A stretch of 64,000 bases of DNA from Salipiger thiooxidans (GTDB lineage: Bacteria > Pseudomonadota > Alphaproteobacteria > Rhodobacterales > Rhodobacteraceae), in contig NZ_FNAV01000017.1 in assembly GCF_900102075.1 (NCBI RefSeq), positions 55,497 to 119,496 of the forward strand, given 5' to 3'. Positions 1 through 13,512 of the stretch are shown here, one piece after another (within the stretch, counting starts at the first letter, position 1; each line of letters opens with the position of its first letter). Below the pieces are notes generated by a model that saw only the letters and a program-made list of their open reading frames with translations, was not told the origin of the DNA and made no database searches. The position numbers and the translations under genes are program-made.

Positions 1-2565
1 GCCAAGCGCCTCGACCGCGGCCTTCACGAGATCCACTGCCGAGACATTGCCCGTCAGGTCCTCGGTCACGCCCGCCGCCACGGCGACCTTGCCGCCGGTG
101 TCGGCGATCAGCAGTACCGCGCCCGAGCCCAGCCGCGCCTTGTGCTCGTCGATGAGCGGCGGCAGGTCCTTGCCCTGCACACCTGACAGCACCTGTGCCA
201 CGAAGGGCACGCCACCGACGTCGCGCAGCTCGGGGCCCTCGCCGGGGCCACCCGCCATGGCGAGATCGCGGCGCAGCTGCGCCACCTCGTTGTCGAGCCG
301 GCGCCGCTCGTCGAGCAGGGCCGCCACCCGCGCCACCGCATCGGGACCGTGCGCCTTGAGCAGGCCCTCGATCCGCGACAACGCATGGTCACGGCCACGC
401 AGCTCGGCCATCGCGGCCTCGCCGGTCAGCGCCTCGATCCGGCGCACGCCGGCGGCGGAGGCGCTTTCCGAGGTCAGCGCGAAGGTGCCGATGTCGCCGG
501 TCTGGCGCACGTGGGTGCCGCCGCAGAGCTCGAGCGAATAGGTCTTGCCGTCGGCGCCCTTGCCCGAGCCCGCGAGCTCGCCCATGGACACGACGCGCAC
601 CTCGTCGCCGTATTTCTCACCGAAGAGCGCCTGCGCACCGATGGCCCGCGCGTCGTCCGGCGTCATGATCCGCGTCGTCACCGGCGCGTTCTGACGGATG
701 AAGGCGTTCACCTCGGTCTCGACCTGCGCGATCTCCTCCGCGGTCAGCGCCTTGGCGTGGCTGAAGTCGAAGCGCAGTCGGTCCGGCGCGTTCAGCGACC
801 CGCGCTGCGCGACATGCGGCCCGAGCGCGCGGCGCAGCGCCTCGTGCAACAGGTGCGTGGCCGAGTGGTTGGCACGGATCATGCCACGCCGCTTGTGATC
901 GACCTCGAGCGCCACCGCATCGCCCTTGACGAACCGGCCCTGCCGGACGGTGACCTGATGCGCGGTGATCTTGCCGCCGCCCATCTTCTGGGTGTCCGTG
1001 ACCTCGGCCATGTCATGCTCGTCCTCGAGCCGACGCAGGAACCCGGTGTCCCCGACCTGGCCGCCGCTCTCGCCGTAGAAGGGCGTCTGGTTCAGCACCA
1101 CCCAGCCGGTCTCGCCCGCCTCGAGCGCCTCGACCTCGACACCGTCCTTCACGAGCGTCAGCATCTGGCCCTCGGCGGTCTCGGTGTCGTAGCCGAGGAA
1201 ATCGGTGGCGCCGTGCTGGTCCGCGATCTCGAACCAGATGGCGAGATCCGCAGCCTCGCCCGTGCCCGACCACGCGGCGCGCGCCTTGGCCTTCTGCTCG
1301 GACATGGCGGCATCGAACCCGTCGGTGTCCACGGTGCGCTCGCGCTCGCGCAGGGCGTCCTGCGTCAGGTCGAGCGGGAAGCCGTAGGTGTCGTAGAGCT
1401 TGAAGGCGGTGGCACCAGGCAGCGATGCACCCGCGGGCAGCGACACCAGCTCCTCGTCGAGCAGCTTGAGACCGCGGTCGAGGGTCTGCTTGAAACGCGT
1501 CTCCTCGAGCTTCAGCGTCTCCTCGATGAGCGGCTGCGCCCGCACCAGCTCCGGGTAGGCGGCGCCCATCTGGCGCACCAGCGCCGGCACCAGCCGGTAC
1601 ATGACCGGATCCTTCGCGCCCAGCATGTGCGCGTGGCGCATGGCGCGACGCATGATCCGCCGCAGCACGTAGCCGCGCCCGTCGTTCGACGGCATGACGC
1701 CGTCGGCGATCAGGAAGGAGGTGGATCGCAGGTGGTCGGCGATGACCCGGTGATGGGTCTTGCCCGGCCCGTCCGGATCGGTCGAGGTCACGTCCGCCGA
1801 GGCCTCGATCAGCGAGCGGATCAGGTCGGTGGAATAATTGTCGTTGGTGCCCTGCAGCAGCGCGGCGACGCGCTCGATGCCCATGCCGGTGTCGATCGAC
1901 TGCGCCGCCAGCTCGCGCCGGCTGCCGTCCTCGAACTGCTCGTACTGCATGAAGACGAGGTTCCAGATCTCGACGAAGCGGTCACCATCCTCTTCCGGCG
2001 ATCCCGGAGGGCCGCCCCAGTACTTGTCACCGTGGTCGAAGAAGATCTCGGTGCAGGGCCCGCAGGGACCGGTCGGACCCATCATCCAGAAGTTGTCGCT
2101 GGTGGCGATGCGGATGATCCGGTCCTCGGGGACGCCGGTCTTCTTCCAGATCTCTGCTGCCTCGTCGTCGGTGTGGTAGACCGTCACCAGCAGCCGCTTG
2201 GGATCGATGTCGAGCTCGCGGGTCACCAGCTCCCAGGCAAAGGGAATGGCCTCGGACTTGAAGTAGTCGCCGAACGAGAAGTTCCCCATCATCTCGAAGA
2301 AGGTGTGGTGACGCGCGGTGTAGCCGACGTTGTCGAGGTCATTGTGCTTGCCGCCGGCCCGGACGCATTTCTGCGCGGTGGTCGCACGCTTGTAATCGCG
2401 GGTCTCGACGCCGGTGAAGAGGTTCTTGAACTGCACCATGCCCGAGTTGGCGAACATGAGCGTGGGATCGTTGCGCGGCACGAGCGGGCTCGAGGGCACG
2501 ACCTCGTGCCCCTGCTTCTCGAAATAGCCCAGAAAGGTTGAGCGGATATCGTTCAGGCTCTGCAT
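1..2565 (-). CDS. alaS: Alanyl-tRNA synthetase, C-terminus beyond the window
   Basis: Charges tRNA-Ala with alanine in the cytoplasm. The 855 codons visible are about 96% of the usual roughly 885, and the reading frame runs open off the window start, so only the end of the C-terminal oligomerisation domain is missing. The class II catalytic core is N-terminal. The editing-domain zinc ligands are present as HSATH near residue 566 and CGGTH near 681, close to their places in the E. coli enzyme. The ATG at 2563-2565 opens with [12 protein letters not shown], the normal AlaRS start. It is transcribed in the same direction as recA upstream, with a gap of almost 600 bases. The long plus-strand frames over this gene are GC-driven shadows. 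Confidence 0.97.
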   Translation of the reverse strand, partial: MQSLNDIRSTFLGYFEKQGHEVVPSSPLVPRNDPTLMFANSGMVQFKNLFTGVETRDYKRATTAQKCVRAGGKHNDLDNVGYTARHHTFFEMMGNFSFGDYFKSEAIPFAWELVTRELDIDPKRLLVTVYHTDDEAAEIWKKTGVPEDRIIRIATSDNFWMMGPTGPCGPCTEIFFDHGDKYWGGPPGSPEEDGDRFVEIWNLVFMQYEQFEDGSRRELAAQSIDTGMGIERVAALLQGTNDNYSTDLIRSLIEASADVTSTDPDGPGKTHHRVIADHLRSTSFLIADGVMPSNDGRGYVLRRIMRRAMRHAHMLGAKDPVMYRLVPALVRQMGAAYPELVRAQPLIEETLKLEETRFKQTLDRGLKLLDEELVSLPAGASLPGATAFKLYDTYGFPLDLTQDALRERERTVDTDGFDAAMSEQKAKARAAWSGTGEAADLAIWFEIADQHGATDFLGYDTETAEGQMLTLVKDGVEVEALEAGETGWVVLNQTPFYGESGGQVGDTGFLRRLEDEHDMAEVTDTQKMGGGKITAHQVTVRQGRFVKGDAVALEVDHKRRGMIRANHSATHLLHEALRRALGPHVAQRGSLNAPDRLRFDFSHAKALTAEEIAQVETEVNAFIRQNAPVTTRIMTPDDARAIGAQALFGEKYGDEVRVVSMGELAGSGKGADGKTYSLELCGGTHVRQTGDIGTFALTSESASAAGVRRIEALTGEAAMAELRGRDHALSRIEGLLKAHGPDAVARVAALLDERRRLDNEVAQLRRDLAMAGGPGEGPELRDVGGVPFVAQVLSGVQGKDLPPLIDEHKARLGSGAVLLIADTGGKVAVAAGVTEDLTGNVSAVDLVKAAVEALG

Positions 2566-2856
2566 GATCGTCCTTGTCTGGCTGGGTCTCAGCGGTTCGC
2601 GCAGGTGTATCGCCACGTCCGCCCCCTGTCCATAAGCGGCAGAAGAAAACCCCGCCCTCTCAAGACCCCGCCGGCGCAGGGCAAGCCCCTCCCCACCTTG
2701 CGCCAGGCAAAACGCCACCCCGCCTCCACCAGGCAAGCCCCCCATCCGCCACAAAGCCCTCCTCCCCCGGCCCCCGGCCATGCAACCGTCTGCGCCGCCC
2801 CCCTTCAAACGACCCCTCCAGCGAAAACCGCCTCCGCTCCCGCACAACCCGGCCCC
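2566..2856. other. Non-coding gap between alaS and recA
   Basis: No convincing gene. The stretch is rich in CCCC and purine-poor on the plus strand, which opens long but protein-unlike frames. It ends at an interspersed repeat (next entry). The alaS promoter should lie here, but I do not see a clear -35/-10 pair. Confidence 0.5.
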
Positions 2857-2928
2857 TTCATCTTGCCGGATAAACTCCGGGGGAGTCTCCGCAGGAGACG
2901 GGGGCAGCGCCCCCTCCTCCCCTCGCCG
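2857..2928 (+). repeat. Interspersed intergenic repeat, copy 1 (double hairpin)
   Basis: Starts TTCATCTTGCCGGATAAAC and contains two perfect hairpins: GTCTCC/GGAGAC (2885-2899) and GGGGGC/GCCCCC (2900-2914). A nearly identical copy lies at 32996-33066, an inverted one at 36291-36349 and a diverged one at 10208-10268. All lie between genes, so this is a dispersed family rather than chance. Repeats of this style are common between genes in Rhodobacteraceae genomes; any role as terminator or transcript-end stabiliser is inference. Confidence 0.85.
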
Positions 2929-3089
2929 CGCACGCAGCCCCGGACGTCCGGACCGACCGGTTCACGCGCGACACACTCTCGAAGCGCGCACAGGTCAGGG
3001 CGGGTTCGCCCCCCTTCCCCTTCGCCAGCCGAACCGGAGCTCCGACAAGCCGGAGCTCCGAGACCATGTCCATCCCCCCGCCCCCCCCC

Positions 3090-3124
3090 CGAAACGAAAA
3101 CGGGGCGCTCCACCGAGCGCCCCG
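3090..3124 (-). terminator. recA terminator
   Basis: A 10-bp perfect stem, CGGGGCGCTC/GAGCGCCCCG with a 4-base loop (3101-3124), is followed on the minus strand by TTTTCGTTTC. It sits 30 bases past the recA stop codon and has the shape of a Rho-independent terminator. Confidence 0.85.
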
Positions 3125-3153
3125 CCAAACCTGCCGTTCCGGAAAACAGAGCC

Positions 3154-4233
3154 TCAGCTCTCCATCACGTCGCCGTCGTCGTCGCGACCGTCCTCGGACA
3201 TGTGGAAGTCGAGCCCGTGGGCGGCGCGGATCTTGTCCTCGATCTCCATCGCCTGCCGCGGGTTCTCGCGCAGGAAGGTCTTGGCATTCTCGCGGCCCTG
3301 CCCGATGCGCTCGTCGCCGTAGGAGTACCAGGCCCCCGACTTGTCGACGACGCCGGCCTTGACGCCAAGATCCAGCAGCTCGCCGGTCTTCGAGATGCCC
3401 TCGCCGTACATGATGTCGAACTCGACCTGCTTGAAGGGCGGGGCCACCTTGTTCTTCACCACCTTCACGCGGGTCTGGTTGCCCACCACCTCGTCGCGGT
3501 CCTTGATCGAGCCGATGCGGCGGATGTCGAGGCGCACGGAGCTGTAGAACTTCAGGGCGTTGCCACCGGTCGTGGTCTCGGGCGAGCCGAACATCACGCC
3601 GATCTTCATGCGGATCTGGTTGATGAAGATCACCATGCAGTTCGAGCGGCTGATCGAGCCGGTGAGCTTGCGCATCGCCTGGCTCATCAGGCGCGCATGC
3701 ACGCCGACCGAGCTGTCGCCCATGTCGCCCTCGAGCTCGGACTTCGGCGTCAGCGCCGCCACCGAGTCGACCACCACGAGGCTGACCGCGCCCGAGCGCA
3801 CCAGCGTGTCGGTAATCTCGAGCGCCTGCTCGCCGGTGTCGGGCTGCGAGATCAGCAGCTCGTCGAGATCGACGCCCAGCTTCTTGGCGTATTGCGGGTC
3901 GAGCGCGTGTTCCGCGTCGACGAAGGCGCAGACGCCGCCCTTCTTCTGCTCTTCCGCGACCACGTGCAGGGTCAGCGTCGTCTTGCCCGAGCTCTCGGGA
4001 CCGTAGATCTCGATGATCCGGCCCTTGGGCAGGCCGCCGATGCCGAGCGCGATGTCGAGCCCGAGCGAGCCGGTCGAGGTGGCCTCGATGTCCTTCATGG
4101 CGTTGTCGCCACCAAGTTTCATGATCGAGCCCTTGCCGAACTGACGCTCGATCTGCGCCAGCGCGGAATCGAGCGCCTTCTGGCGGTCTGCGTTTTTCTT
4201 GCTGTCCATAGTCAGAAGATCTGCCGTTGCCAT
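3154..4233 (-). CDS. recA: Recombinase RecA
   Basis: ATP-dependent strand-exchange protein that forms filaments on single-stranded DNA and triggers LexA self-cleavage. At 359 aa it is of normal length. The Walker A motif GPESSGKTT is at residues 78-86, and the core is highly conserved through the DNA-binding loops ([13 protein letters not shown]). The C-terminus ends in the usual acidic tail. The gene stands alone with its own terminator downstream and an SOS operator 50 bases upstream of the ATG. Identification is certain. Confidence 0.99.
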   Translation of the reverse strand: MATADLLTMDSKKNADRQKALDSALAQIERQFGKGSIMKLGGDNAMKDIEATSTGSLGLDIALGIGGLPKGRIIEIYGPESSGKTTLTLHVVAEEQKKGGVCAFVDAEHALDPQYAKKLGVDLDELLISQPDTGEQALEITDTLVRSGAVSLVVVDSVAALTPKSELEGDMGDSSVGVHARLMSQAMRKLTGSISRSNCMVIFINQIRMKIGVMFGSPETTTGGNALKFYSSVRLDIRRIGSIKDRDEVVGNQTRVKVVKNKVAPPFKQVEFDIMYGEGISKTGELLDLGVKAGVVDKSGAWYSYGDERIGQGRENAKTFLRENPRQAMEIEDKIRAAHGLDFHMSEDGRDDDGDVMES

Positions 4234-4284
4234 GCGTTTCGATCCTTATTTCACACCCCGGAAAGGGCGGCAATCGCTGCTTTC

Positions 4285-4299
4285 GTTCACCTCTTGTTC
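4285..4299 (-). promoter_or_regulatory. LexA (SOS) box of recA
   Basis: GTTC-N7-GTTC on the plus strand (GAAC-N7-GAAC read towards recA), 51 bases before the recA start. This direct repeat is the established LexA target in alphaproteobacteria, unlike the palindromic box of E. coli. Confidence 0.9.
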
Positions 4300-4414
4300 T
4301 CAAGACGTATGAGACCAAAAGAAGAACATTACAAGATGAATTTTGTTGGACCACTCTTTCCGGACAGGGTTAAAGAGTGGTTTACGGCTCTGAGGTGGCG
4401 CGAGGTATTTGTCG

Positions 4415-5011
4415 ATGCTGGTGTTCTGGAAGGCGCGTCTGGTGCTGCTCGCGGTCCCCAAGACCGGAAGTTCCGCCTACGAGACGGCGCTGGCGCCGCA
4501 TGCCTCGTTGGCGGTGATGGACCCGCCCGAGCTCAAGCACGCGCCGGTATACCGCTACAACCGCTTCTTCCGCCCGATGTTCGAGAAGGTCGGCGGCCAG
4601 ATGGAGCTTATGGCCGTGGTGCGCGAGCCGGTGTCCTGGCTGGGCTCGTGGTATCGCTATCGCCAGCGGCCCTTCCTCGACGGCCGGCCGGTCTCGACCA
4701 GCGGGATCAGCTTCGACGAGTTCGTCACCGCCTACACCAGGGGCGAACGCCCGCCCTTCGCCAATGTCGGCAGCCAGTCCAAGTTCATCGAGGCCCGCCC
4801 CAACGGCACCGCCGTGTCGCATCTCTTCCGCTACGAGAACCAGGCGGGAATCGCGGGCTTCCTTGAAGACCGGCTTGGGCTCACGCTCGACTTGCCGCGC
4901 AGCAATGTCTCGCCCCGGGCGGAGCTTCGGCTCTCGCCCAAGGTCGAAGAGGTGCTGCGCCGAAAATGCGCGGCGGATTTCGCCCTGTGGGAAAGTGCCC
5001 GGGCAGACTGA
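4415..5011 (+). CDS. Sulfotransferase-fold protein (often labelled gamma-glutamyl kinase)
   Basis: A 198-aa protein with a phosphate-binding loop VPKTGSSA at residues 14-21 and a second motif, VVREPVSWLGSWY, near residue 70. Together these match the 5'- and 3'-PAPS loops of the sulfotransferase superfamily. Relatives in roseobacters are often annotated as gamma-glutamyl kinase, which the sequence does not support. The ATG at 4415 is preferred over the TTG at 4409 because GAGGT lies 8 bases before it. It converges with cckA with only 15 bases between stops. The acceptor is unknown. Confidence 0.7.
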   Translation: MLVFWKARLVLLAVPKTGSSAYETALAPHASLAVMDPPELKHAPVYRYNRFFRPMFEKVGGQMELMAVVREPVSWLGSWYRYRQRPFLDGRPVSTSGISFDEFVTAYTRGERPPFANVGSQSKFIEARPNGTAVSHLFRYENQAGIAGFLEDRLGLTLDLPRSNVSPRAELRLSPKVEEVLRRKCAADFALWESARAD

Positions 5012-5026
5012 CCCCACCCGCCCCTC

Positions 5027-7327
5027 TCAGGCGAGCTGCTGGTGCACCGTTTCGGTGAGCTCGTTGAGCGAGAACGGTTTCGGCAGGAACACCGAGTTCG
5101 GCACCGGATCGCCGCCTTCCGAGAAGACGTCCTCGGCGTAGCCCGAGACGAAGACCACCCGTGTCCCCGGCCGCGCCTTCAGCGCCTCGCGCACCCAGCT
5201 CGGACCATTCATGCCCGGCATCACCACGTCGGTGACGAAGACGTCGACCTTGAGGCTCTCGTCCTCGAGCATCTCGAGCGCCTCCTCGGCGTTGCAGGCC
5301 TCGAGCACCGTGTAGCCGCGCAGGCGCAGAGCACGGGCGGCGAAGGCGCGCACCGGCGCCTCGTCCTCGACCAGCAGCACGACGCCGGTGCCGGTCTTGG
5401 GCATGGTCCGTTTCTGCGCCACCCGCACCGGCGGCTCGGTGCCGGGCTGGATCTCGAGCGCGGGGAACAGCAAGGTGAAGCAACTGCCCTTCCCCGCGGT
5501 GCTGTCGACGAAGATGAAGCCGCCGGTCTGCTTGACGATGCCGTAGACGGTCGAGAGCCCGAGCCCGGTGCCCTCGCCCGTGCGCTTGGTGGTGTAGAAC
5601 GGCTCGAACACCTTCTGCAGCTTGTCCTGCGGGATACCGACTCCCTGGTCGATGACCTTGACCGAGGCGTAGTCGCCGGGCTCGACCACGGCCCGGTCGC
5701 GCATCATCGGCTCCATGACCACCCGCCGTTCGGTCTCGATGACGATCTCGCCGCCGTCGGGCATGGCGTCGCGGGCGTTCACCACGAGGTTCATCATCAC
5801 CTGCTCGAGCTGCCGCCGGTCGCCGCGGATGGTCGGCAGCACCGGGTCGTGCGAGAGCGAGAGCTGCACCTTCTCGCCCACCAGCCGGTTCAGGAGGTGG
5901 GTAAGATCCGACAGCGTGTCGCGCAGGTCGAGCACCTCGGGCCGCAGGGTCTGCTTGCGCGAGAACGCCAGCAGCTGGCCCACCAGCGCGGCGGCGCGGT
6001 TGGCGTTCTGGTTAATCTGCACAAGGTCGGCGTAATCCGGATCGCCCTGGTCGTGGCGCAGCAGAAGCAGGTCGCAATGCCCCGAAATCGCGGTCAGCAG
6101 GTTGTTGAAATCATGCGCCACGCCGCCGGCGAGCTGGCCGATCGCCTGCATCTTCTGGCTCTGCACGAACTGCGCCTCGAGCGTCTTGAGCTCGGTCGCA
6201 TCGTTCAGCACCGCGATGAGCTCGGGCCGGCCGGAACTGCGCACCCGGTTCAGCGTCACCTGCACGAAGACCTCGCGGTCCTGCCGGGTCAGGCGCAGAA
6301 ATTCGGAGCGGTGCAGCCCGCGCCCGGCCGCGGCCTCGGTCAGCCACCCGGGGATGGAGCGGCCGAGCCCCTCCATGAACTCGACCATGTTGCGGCCCTC
6401 GGCGCGGTCGACGTCGAGCAGCTTGCAGGCCACCGCGTTGGCGCGCAGCACGCTGCCGTCGGCGCTGAGCCGTATGAGCGGCACCGGCAGGTCGTCGAAG
6501 CCCTCGGCCGTGGCGGTCTGCGCCTCGTCCTCATGCACCGGGGTCAGCACCACCTCGCGCCGGCCCACGCCGGTGTCGACGCAGCGCACGGTGAACTCGC
6601 GCGGGCCTTCGGGCGTGAGGAAGCGGTTCACCGCGCCGGGCCGCAGCGGCCCGTCCTCGAGCACATCCTCGAGCCGCTTGATGCGGCGGCCGAGCAAGGC
6701 GCGGGCGCGGCGGTTCATGTAGAGCACCGCGCCGCTGCGCCCAAGCGTCAGCACCGGCGGCTCATCGCGATCGTCGCCCGCCGCATCCGGCAGCGTGCCC
6801 GCGTCGATGCGCCAGAGGCAGTCGCCGTCGCCGAAGACCCGCAGCGTCAGCCGGTACCGGCCGGCCGGAGAGCTCACGTCCTCCTGCGCGGCGCCGGTGT
6901 CGCGGGCCCGCGCCAGCAGCCGGTGCAGCACCCCGGCCGCGCCGTCGATGCTGCCATTGAGGCACTCGACCAGCCCGCCGCCGTCGAACGCGCCGAAACG
7001 TTCGCGTGCGGCGGGGTTGGCGAAGGTCAGGTTGAGCGCGGCGTCGGTCGCCATGACCGGCACCGGCTCGCCATCGGAAAAACGAATGAGCGTATCGAGG
7101 TCGCGTGCGACCCGGCGCTTGCGCCAGACCCCGCCCGCGCCCAGCAGCGCCGCCATGGTGACAAAGGCGACGGCGGCAGCGACCAGCGCGATGCGCAACG
7201 GATCGGCGGCAAGGAGCAGCCCCGCCCCCGCGCAGCCGACACCCAGCGCCAGCAGCACCGCCGCGCTGCGCAACGTCCCATTGCCGAGGGGCATTCTGCG
7301 ACGCCCGTCTGCAGCCATGTCCGACAC
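5027..7327 (-). CDS. cckA: Hybrid sensor histidine kinase CckA
   Basis: Membrane phosphorelay kinase; in Caulobacter and relatives CckA passes phosphate through ChpT to CtrA. At 766 aa it shows two transmembrane segments (about residues 20-40 and 45-67), PAS-like regions (about 80-180 and 275-385), a HisKA domain with the phospho-accepting His405 in [11 protein letters not shown], an HATPase domain (N box near 513-523, GTGLGLS near 587) and a C-terminal receiver with Asp700 in VTDVVMPG. This order and the HDFNN motif are typical of CckA. In roseobacters the CckA-ChpT-CtrA path usually controls motility and gene-transfer agents rather than viability. Confidence 0.93.
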   Translation of the reverse strand: MSDMAADGRRRMPLGNGTLRSAAVLLALGVGCAGAGLLLAADPLRIALVAAAVAFVTMAALLGAGGVWRKRRVARDLDTLIRFSDGEPVPVMATDAALNLTFANPAARERFGAFDGGGLVECLNGSIDGAAGVLHRLLARARDTGAAQEDVSSPAGRYRLTLRVFGDGDCLWRIDAGTLPDAAGDDRDEPPVLTLGRSGAVLYMNRRARALLGRRIKRLEDVLEDGPLRPGAVNRFLTPEGPREFTVRCVDTGVGRREVVLTPVHEDEAQTATAEGFDDLPVPLIRLSADGSVLRANAVACKLLDVDRAEGRNMVEFMEGLGRSIPGWLTEAAAGRGLHRSEFLRLTRQDREVFVQVTLNRVRSSGRPELIAVLNDATELKTLEAQFVQSQKMQAIGQLAGGVAHDFNNLLTAISGHCDLLLLRHDQGDPDYADLVQINQNANRAAALVGQLLAFSRKQTLRPEVLDLRDTLSDLTHLLNRLVGEKVQLSLSHDPVLPTIRGDRRQLEQVMMNLVVNARDAMPDGGEIVIETERRVVMEPMMRDRAVVEPGDYASVKVIDQGVGIPQDKLQKVFEPFYTTKRTGEGTGLGLSTVYGIVKQTGGFIFVDSTAGKGSCFTLLFPALEIQPGTEPPVRVAQKRTMPKTGTGVVLLVEDEAPVRAFAARALRLRGYTVLEACNAEEALEMLEDESLKVDVFVTDVVMPGMNGPSWVREALKARPGTRVVFVSGYAEDVFSEGGDPVPNSVFLPKPFSLNELTETVHQQLA

Positions 7328-7447
7328 CTGCCCCCCTTTCGACCCAATGCCTCTCCCTCATGTGACATGAGAGGCATTAACCAAAAGTAAACCAAGTCCC
7401 GAAATGCCGGTGAAAGGTAAAAACCCTGGCGTCAGACGCGACGTTTC

Positions 7448-7470
7448 GGCCCGCCGATATCAGGCGGGCC
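7448..7470 (-). terminator. Hairpin after the guaB-methyltransferase operon
   Basis: An 8-bp perfect stem GGCCCGCC/GGCGGGCC with a 7-base loop, 18 bases past the methyltransferase stop. No T-run follows on the minus strand, so it may only block nucleases or help Rho; called a terminator with reserve. Confidence 0.45.
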
Positions 7471-7487
7471 GTGTCACGCCGTCCGCG

Positions 7488-10655
<3,168 letters not shown>

Positions 10656-10890
10656 CCCCCTTCCGAGATATCCGAACGGCGCAGACAAACCGTCAGCGAC
10701 CTGTCGATGCACGCACCTGCGCGCCGTGTTTTGTCTGTGCGCTGACCGCGCCCGCTCGCCCAAGTTAACGTGCCCGCCAGCCCATCGCATCGACGGTCAC
10801 CGCCTCCCCCCTCATCACACCGCCCGACCATCATAGCGATTGACCGGCGTCGCGATTGACCGGAACCCCGCGCGCTGCCAGCATCGCCCC

Positions 10891-11547
10891 ATGCTGCGCG
10901 CCATCGCTTCCTGTTTCACCCTCTGCCTCGCCGCGCCCGCGCCGGCCTGCGAGACTGCGCTGCTGCTGGCGATGGATGTTTCGAACTCGGTCGATACCGG
11001 CGAATACAAGATCCAGTCCGAGGGGCTGGCGCTGGCGCTCGCCGATCCCGAGATCGCCAGCATCCTCGTGCAGGACCGCGTCGCCATCGCCGTGCTGCAA
11101 TGGGCCGGGCAGGACCGCCAGCACCTGTCGATCGGCTGGACCCAGATCCGCGACGACAGCGACGTGGCCGAGCTCGCCGCCCGCGCCGTGAGCATGGAGC
11201 GCGCCTTCATCCTCTCGGACACCGCGCCCGGATCGGCGTTGCACGGCGCGATCGACAGCTTCGCCACCGCCCCGGATTGCAAGCGCCGGGTCATCGACGT
11301 CTCGGGCGACGGCACACCGAACTCGGGCAGCCCCACCGCCGGCGCCCGCACCCGGGCCGAGCGCGAGGGCATCACCGTCAACGGGCTCGCCATCGAGGCG
11401 CCCGGCCACGGGGTCGCCATCACCAACTTCTACCGCCGTGCGCTGATCACCCGGAACGGCTTCGTCATCACCTCGCGCGGGCACCGCGCCTTTGCCGAGA
11501 CGCTCCGGCGCAAGATGCTGCGGGAAGTCTCGCGTGTCACCGGCTGA
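10891..11547 (+). CDS. DUF1194 VWA-type exported protein
   Basis: A 218-aa protein with an N-terminal signal peptide (MLRAIASCFTLCLAAPAPA) and a von Willebrand A-like fold: the metal-site motif DVSNS lies just after the cleavage site. It matches the DUF1194 family of exported proteins with unknown role. The start at 10891 is preferred over 10840 because it places the signal peptide at the N-terminus. Followed after 49 bases by chrA on the same strand. Confidence 0.8.
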   Translation: MLRAIASCFTLCLAAPAPACETALLLAMDVSNSVDTGEYKIQSEGLALALADPEIASILVQDRVAIAVLQWAGQDRQHLSIGWTQIRDDSDVAELAARAVSMERAFILSDTAPGSALHGAIDSFATAPDCKRRVIDVSGDGTPNSGSPTAGARTRAEREGITVNGLAIEAPGHGVAITNFYRRALITRNGFVITSRGHRAFAETLRRKMLREVSRVTG

Positions 11548-11596
11548 GACACCGCGCCGTCACACGCCCGTCACATCCTGCGGTCAAACCGCCGTC

Positions 11597-12841
11597 ATGC
11601 CATCGTTTTCCCTCCTCTTCCGCGACTTCGGACGGATCGGCGTCCTGAGCTTCGGCGGCCCCGCCGCGCAGATTGCGCTGATGCATCGCGTGCTCGTGGA
11701 AGAGCGCGCCTGGCTCACCGAGAAGCAGTTCCTCTCGGCGCTGTCCTTCTGCATGCTGCTGCCCGGCCCCGAGGCGATGCAGCTCGCCACCTACGCCGGC
11801 TGGCGCCTGCGCGGCACCGCGGGGGGCCTGCTCGCGGGCGCGCTCTTCGTGCTGCCCGGCGCGCTGGTGATCGCCGCACTGGCGGCGCTCTACGCGCTCT
11901 ACGGCACCCGCCCCGAGACCGAGGCGCTGATGCTCGGCGTCAAGGCCACGGTGGTGATCATCGTGCTGCAGGCGCTGCTGCGGCTGCGGCGCAAGGCGCT
12001 GAACGGGCGCGCCGCGGCGGTGATCGCCGCACTCTCCTTCGCAGCGCTCTACCTTTTCCAGGCGCCCTTTCCGCTGGTGATCGCGGCGGCGGGGCTCTGG
12101 GGCTGGCTAAGCTCGCGCGATGCCGTGACCGAGCCCGCGATGCCGACCGGACACGCCGCACCCACCCTGCCCCGCATCGCGCTCTGGGCCGGGCTCTGGC
12201 TGATCCCGCTGCCGCTCCTGTGGCTGGCGGGCGAGACGCTGCTCTTCGACCTCGGTCTGTTCTTCGCCAAGCTCGCCGTGGTCTCGTTTGGCGGCGCCTA
12301 CGCGGTGCTGGCGTGGATGGCGCAGGAGGTGGTGCAGATCCGCGGCTGGCTGACGCCAGAGCAGATGGTCGACGCGCTGGGGCTGGCCGAGACCACGCCG
12401 GGGCCGCTCATCCTCGTGACCCAGTTCACCGGACAGCTGATCGGCCACGAGGCGGGAGGCTGGGGCATGGCGCTCGCCGCGTCGGCGCTGACGCTGTGGA
12501 TGACCTTCCTGCCCTGCTTCCTTTGGATCTTCGCCTTCGCCCCGCATCTCGAGCGGCTGCTGGCGAGACCGCGGCTGCAGGGTGCGCTCACCGCGATCAC
12601 CGCGGCGGTGCTCGGCGTCATCGCCAACCTGTCGCTGTGGTTCGCGCTCCACGTGTTTTTTGCGGAAACCGCAGTTGCCCCGTCGCCGCTCACCGCGACC
12701 CTGCCGGTGCTGCCGAGCCTGCGCCCCGAGGCGGTGGCGCTGACCGCGCTCGCGGCCCTGCTGCTACTGGGCCTGAAGCGTTCCGTGCCGCTCACGCTGG
12801 TGCTGACAGCGCTTGCAGGATGGGGGCTCGGGGCGCTCTGA
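11597..12841 (+). CDS. chrA: Chromate efflux transporter ChrA
   Basis: Inner-membrane transporter of the CHR family. The 414-aa protein has the two-domain form: each half carries the family motif (FGGPAAQIALMHR and LLPGPEAMQLATYAGW in the first; SFGGAYAVLAWMAQ and TTPGPLILVTQFTGQ in the second) with about ten hydrophobic segments. It starts at the ATG at 11597; in-frame codons further upstream lie inside the previous gene. Substrate (chromate, possibly sulfate) follows from the family, not from anything in the locus. Confidence 0.9.
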   Translation: MPSFSLLFRDFGRIGVLSFGGPAAQIALMHRVLVEERAWLTEKQFLSALSFCMLLPGPEAMQLATYAGWRLRGTAGGLLAGALFVLPGALVIAALAALYALYGTRPETEALMLGVKATVVIIVLQALLRLRRKALNGRAAAVIAALSFAALYLFQAPFPLVIAAAGLWGWLSSRDAVTEPAMPTGHAAPTLPRIALWAGLWLIPLPLLWLAGETLLFDLGLFFAKLAVVSFGGAYAVLAWMAQEVVQIRGWLTPEQMVDALGLAETTPGPLILVTQFTGQLIGHEAGGWGMALAASALTLWMTFLPCFLWIFAFAPHLERLLARPRLQGALTAITAAVLGVIANLSLWFALHVFFAETAVAPSPLTATLPVLPSLRPEAVALTALAALLLLGLKRSVPLTLVLTALAGWGLGAL

Positions 12842-13025
12842 GACCGCCCGCGCGACGTGGTCCGTGCGCAGAACTACGCCTATACGGGAGGTTGTGCGCC
12901 GCTCCCGAACCAATGCGCCACGACGGGGCGTGATGGCATGGCCGGGGCGAAATTTCCGGTCGCGGAGTCTTTTCCTCGCCGTGGAATCGAATAAGGTGGC
13001 GGGACAGACCACAAGGATTTGTGCC

Positions 13026-13499
13026 ATGTCCGGCGGCATCGACTACGGAAATCTCATGCACCGCGCCATGCGCGGGCTCATTCACGACGTTCTCACCGAC
13101 GTCATGAATCGCGGACTGCCGGGCGAGCATCACTTCTTCATCACCTTCGACACCCAACACCCCGACGTGGAGCTGGCCGACTGGCTCTCGGATCGCTATC
13201 CGGGTGAGATGACGGTGGTGCTCCAGCACCGCTTCGACGATCTCGAAGTGACCGAGGAAGGCTTCGCTGTGACCCTCAGTTTCGGCGAGGCGCCCGAGCG
13301 TCTCTACATCCCCTACGACGCGATCAAGACCTTCGTCGACCCCTCGGTCGAGTTCGGGCTCCGGTTCGAGACCCACGAGGAAGAGGACGACGACGAGGAC
13401 GATCCCACCCCGCCCGATGGCGGTCCGGACGGCCCGGGCGATCGCGAGCCCCAGCAGGACGCCGAGGTGGTTCGCCTCGACGCGTTCCGAAAGAACTGA
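13026..13499 (+). CDS. sspB: ClpXP adaptor SspB (alpha type)
   Basis: Delivers SsrA-tagged proteins to ClpXP. At 157 aa it has the conserved N-terminal SspB fold (about 1-115), an acidic linker and a C-terminal tail (EVVRLDAFRKN) that fits the ClpX-binding peptide of SspB-alpha. The start at 13026 is the family start (MSGGIDYGNLMHRAMRGLI). It lies only 2.4 kb from ssrA, whose tag it should recognise. Confidence 0.92.
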   Translation: MSGGIDYGNLMHRAMRGLIHDVLTDVMNRGLPGEHHFFITFDTQHPDVELADWLSDRYPGEMTVVLQHRFDDLEVTEEGFAVTLSFGEAPERLYIPYDAIKTFVDPSVEFGLRFETHEEEDDDEDDPTPPDGGPDGPGDREPQQDAEVVRLDAFRKN

Positions 13500-13512
13500 C
13501 GGAGCGGCGCCG

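Noticed and set aside
349..2541. 730-codon plus-strand frame over alaS
   Set aside because: GC-rich shadow of alaS; composition (Arg/Gly/Val/His rich, no domain) and full overlap with a certain gene rule it out. The same holds for 5042-7390 over cckA and 8684-10294 over guaB.
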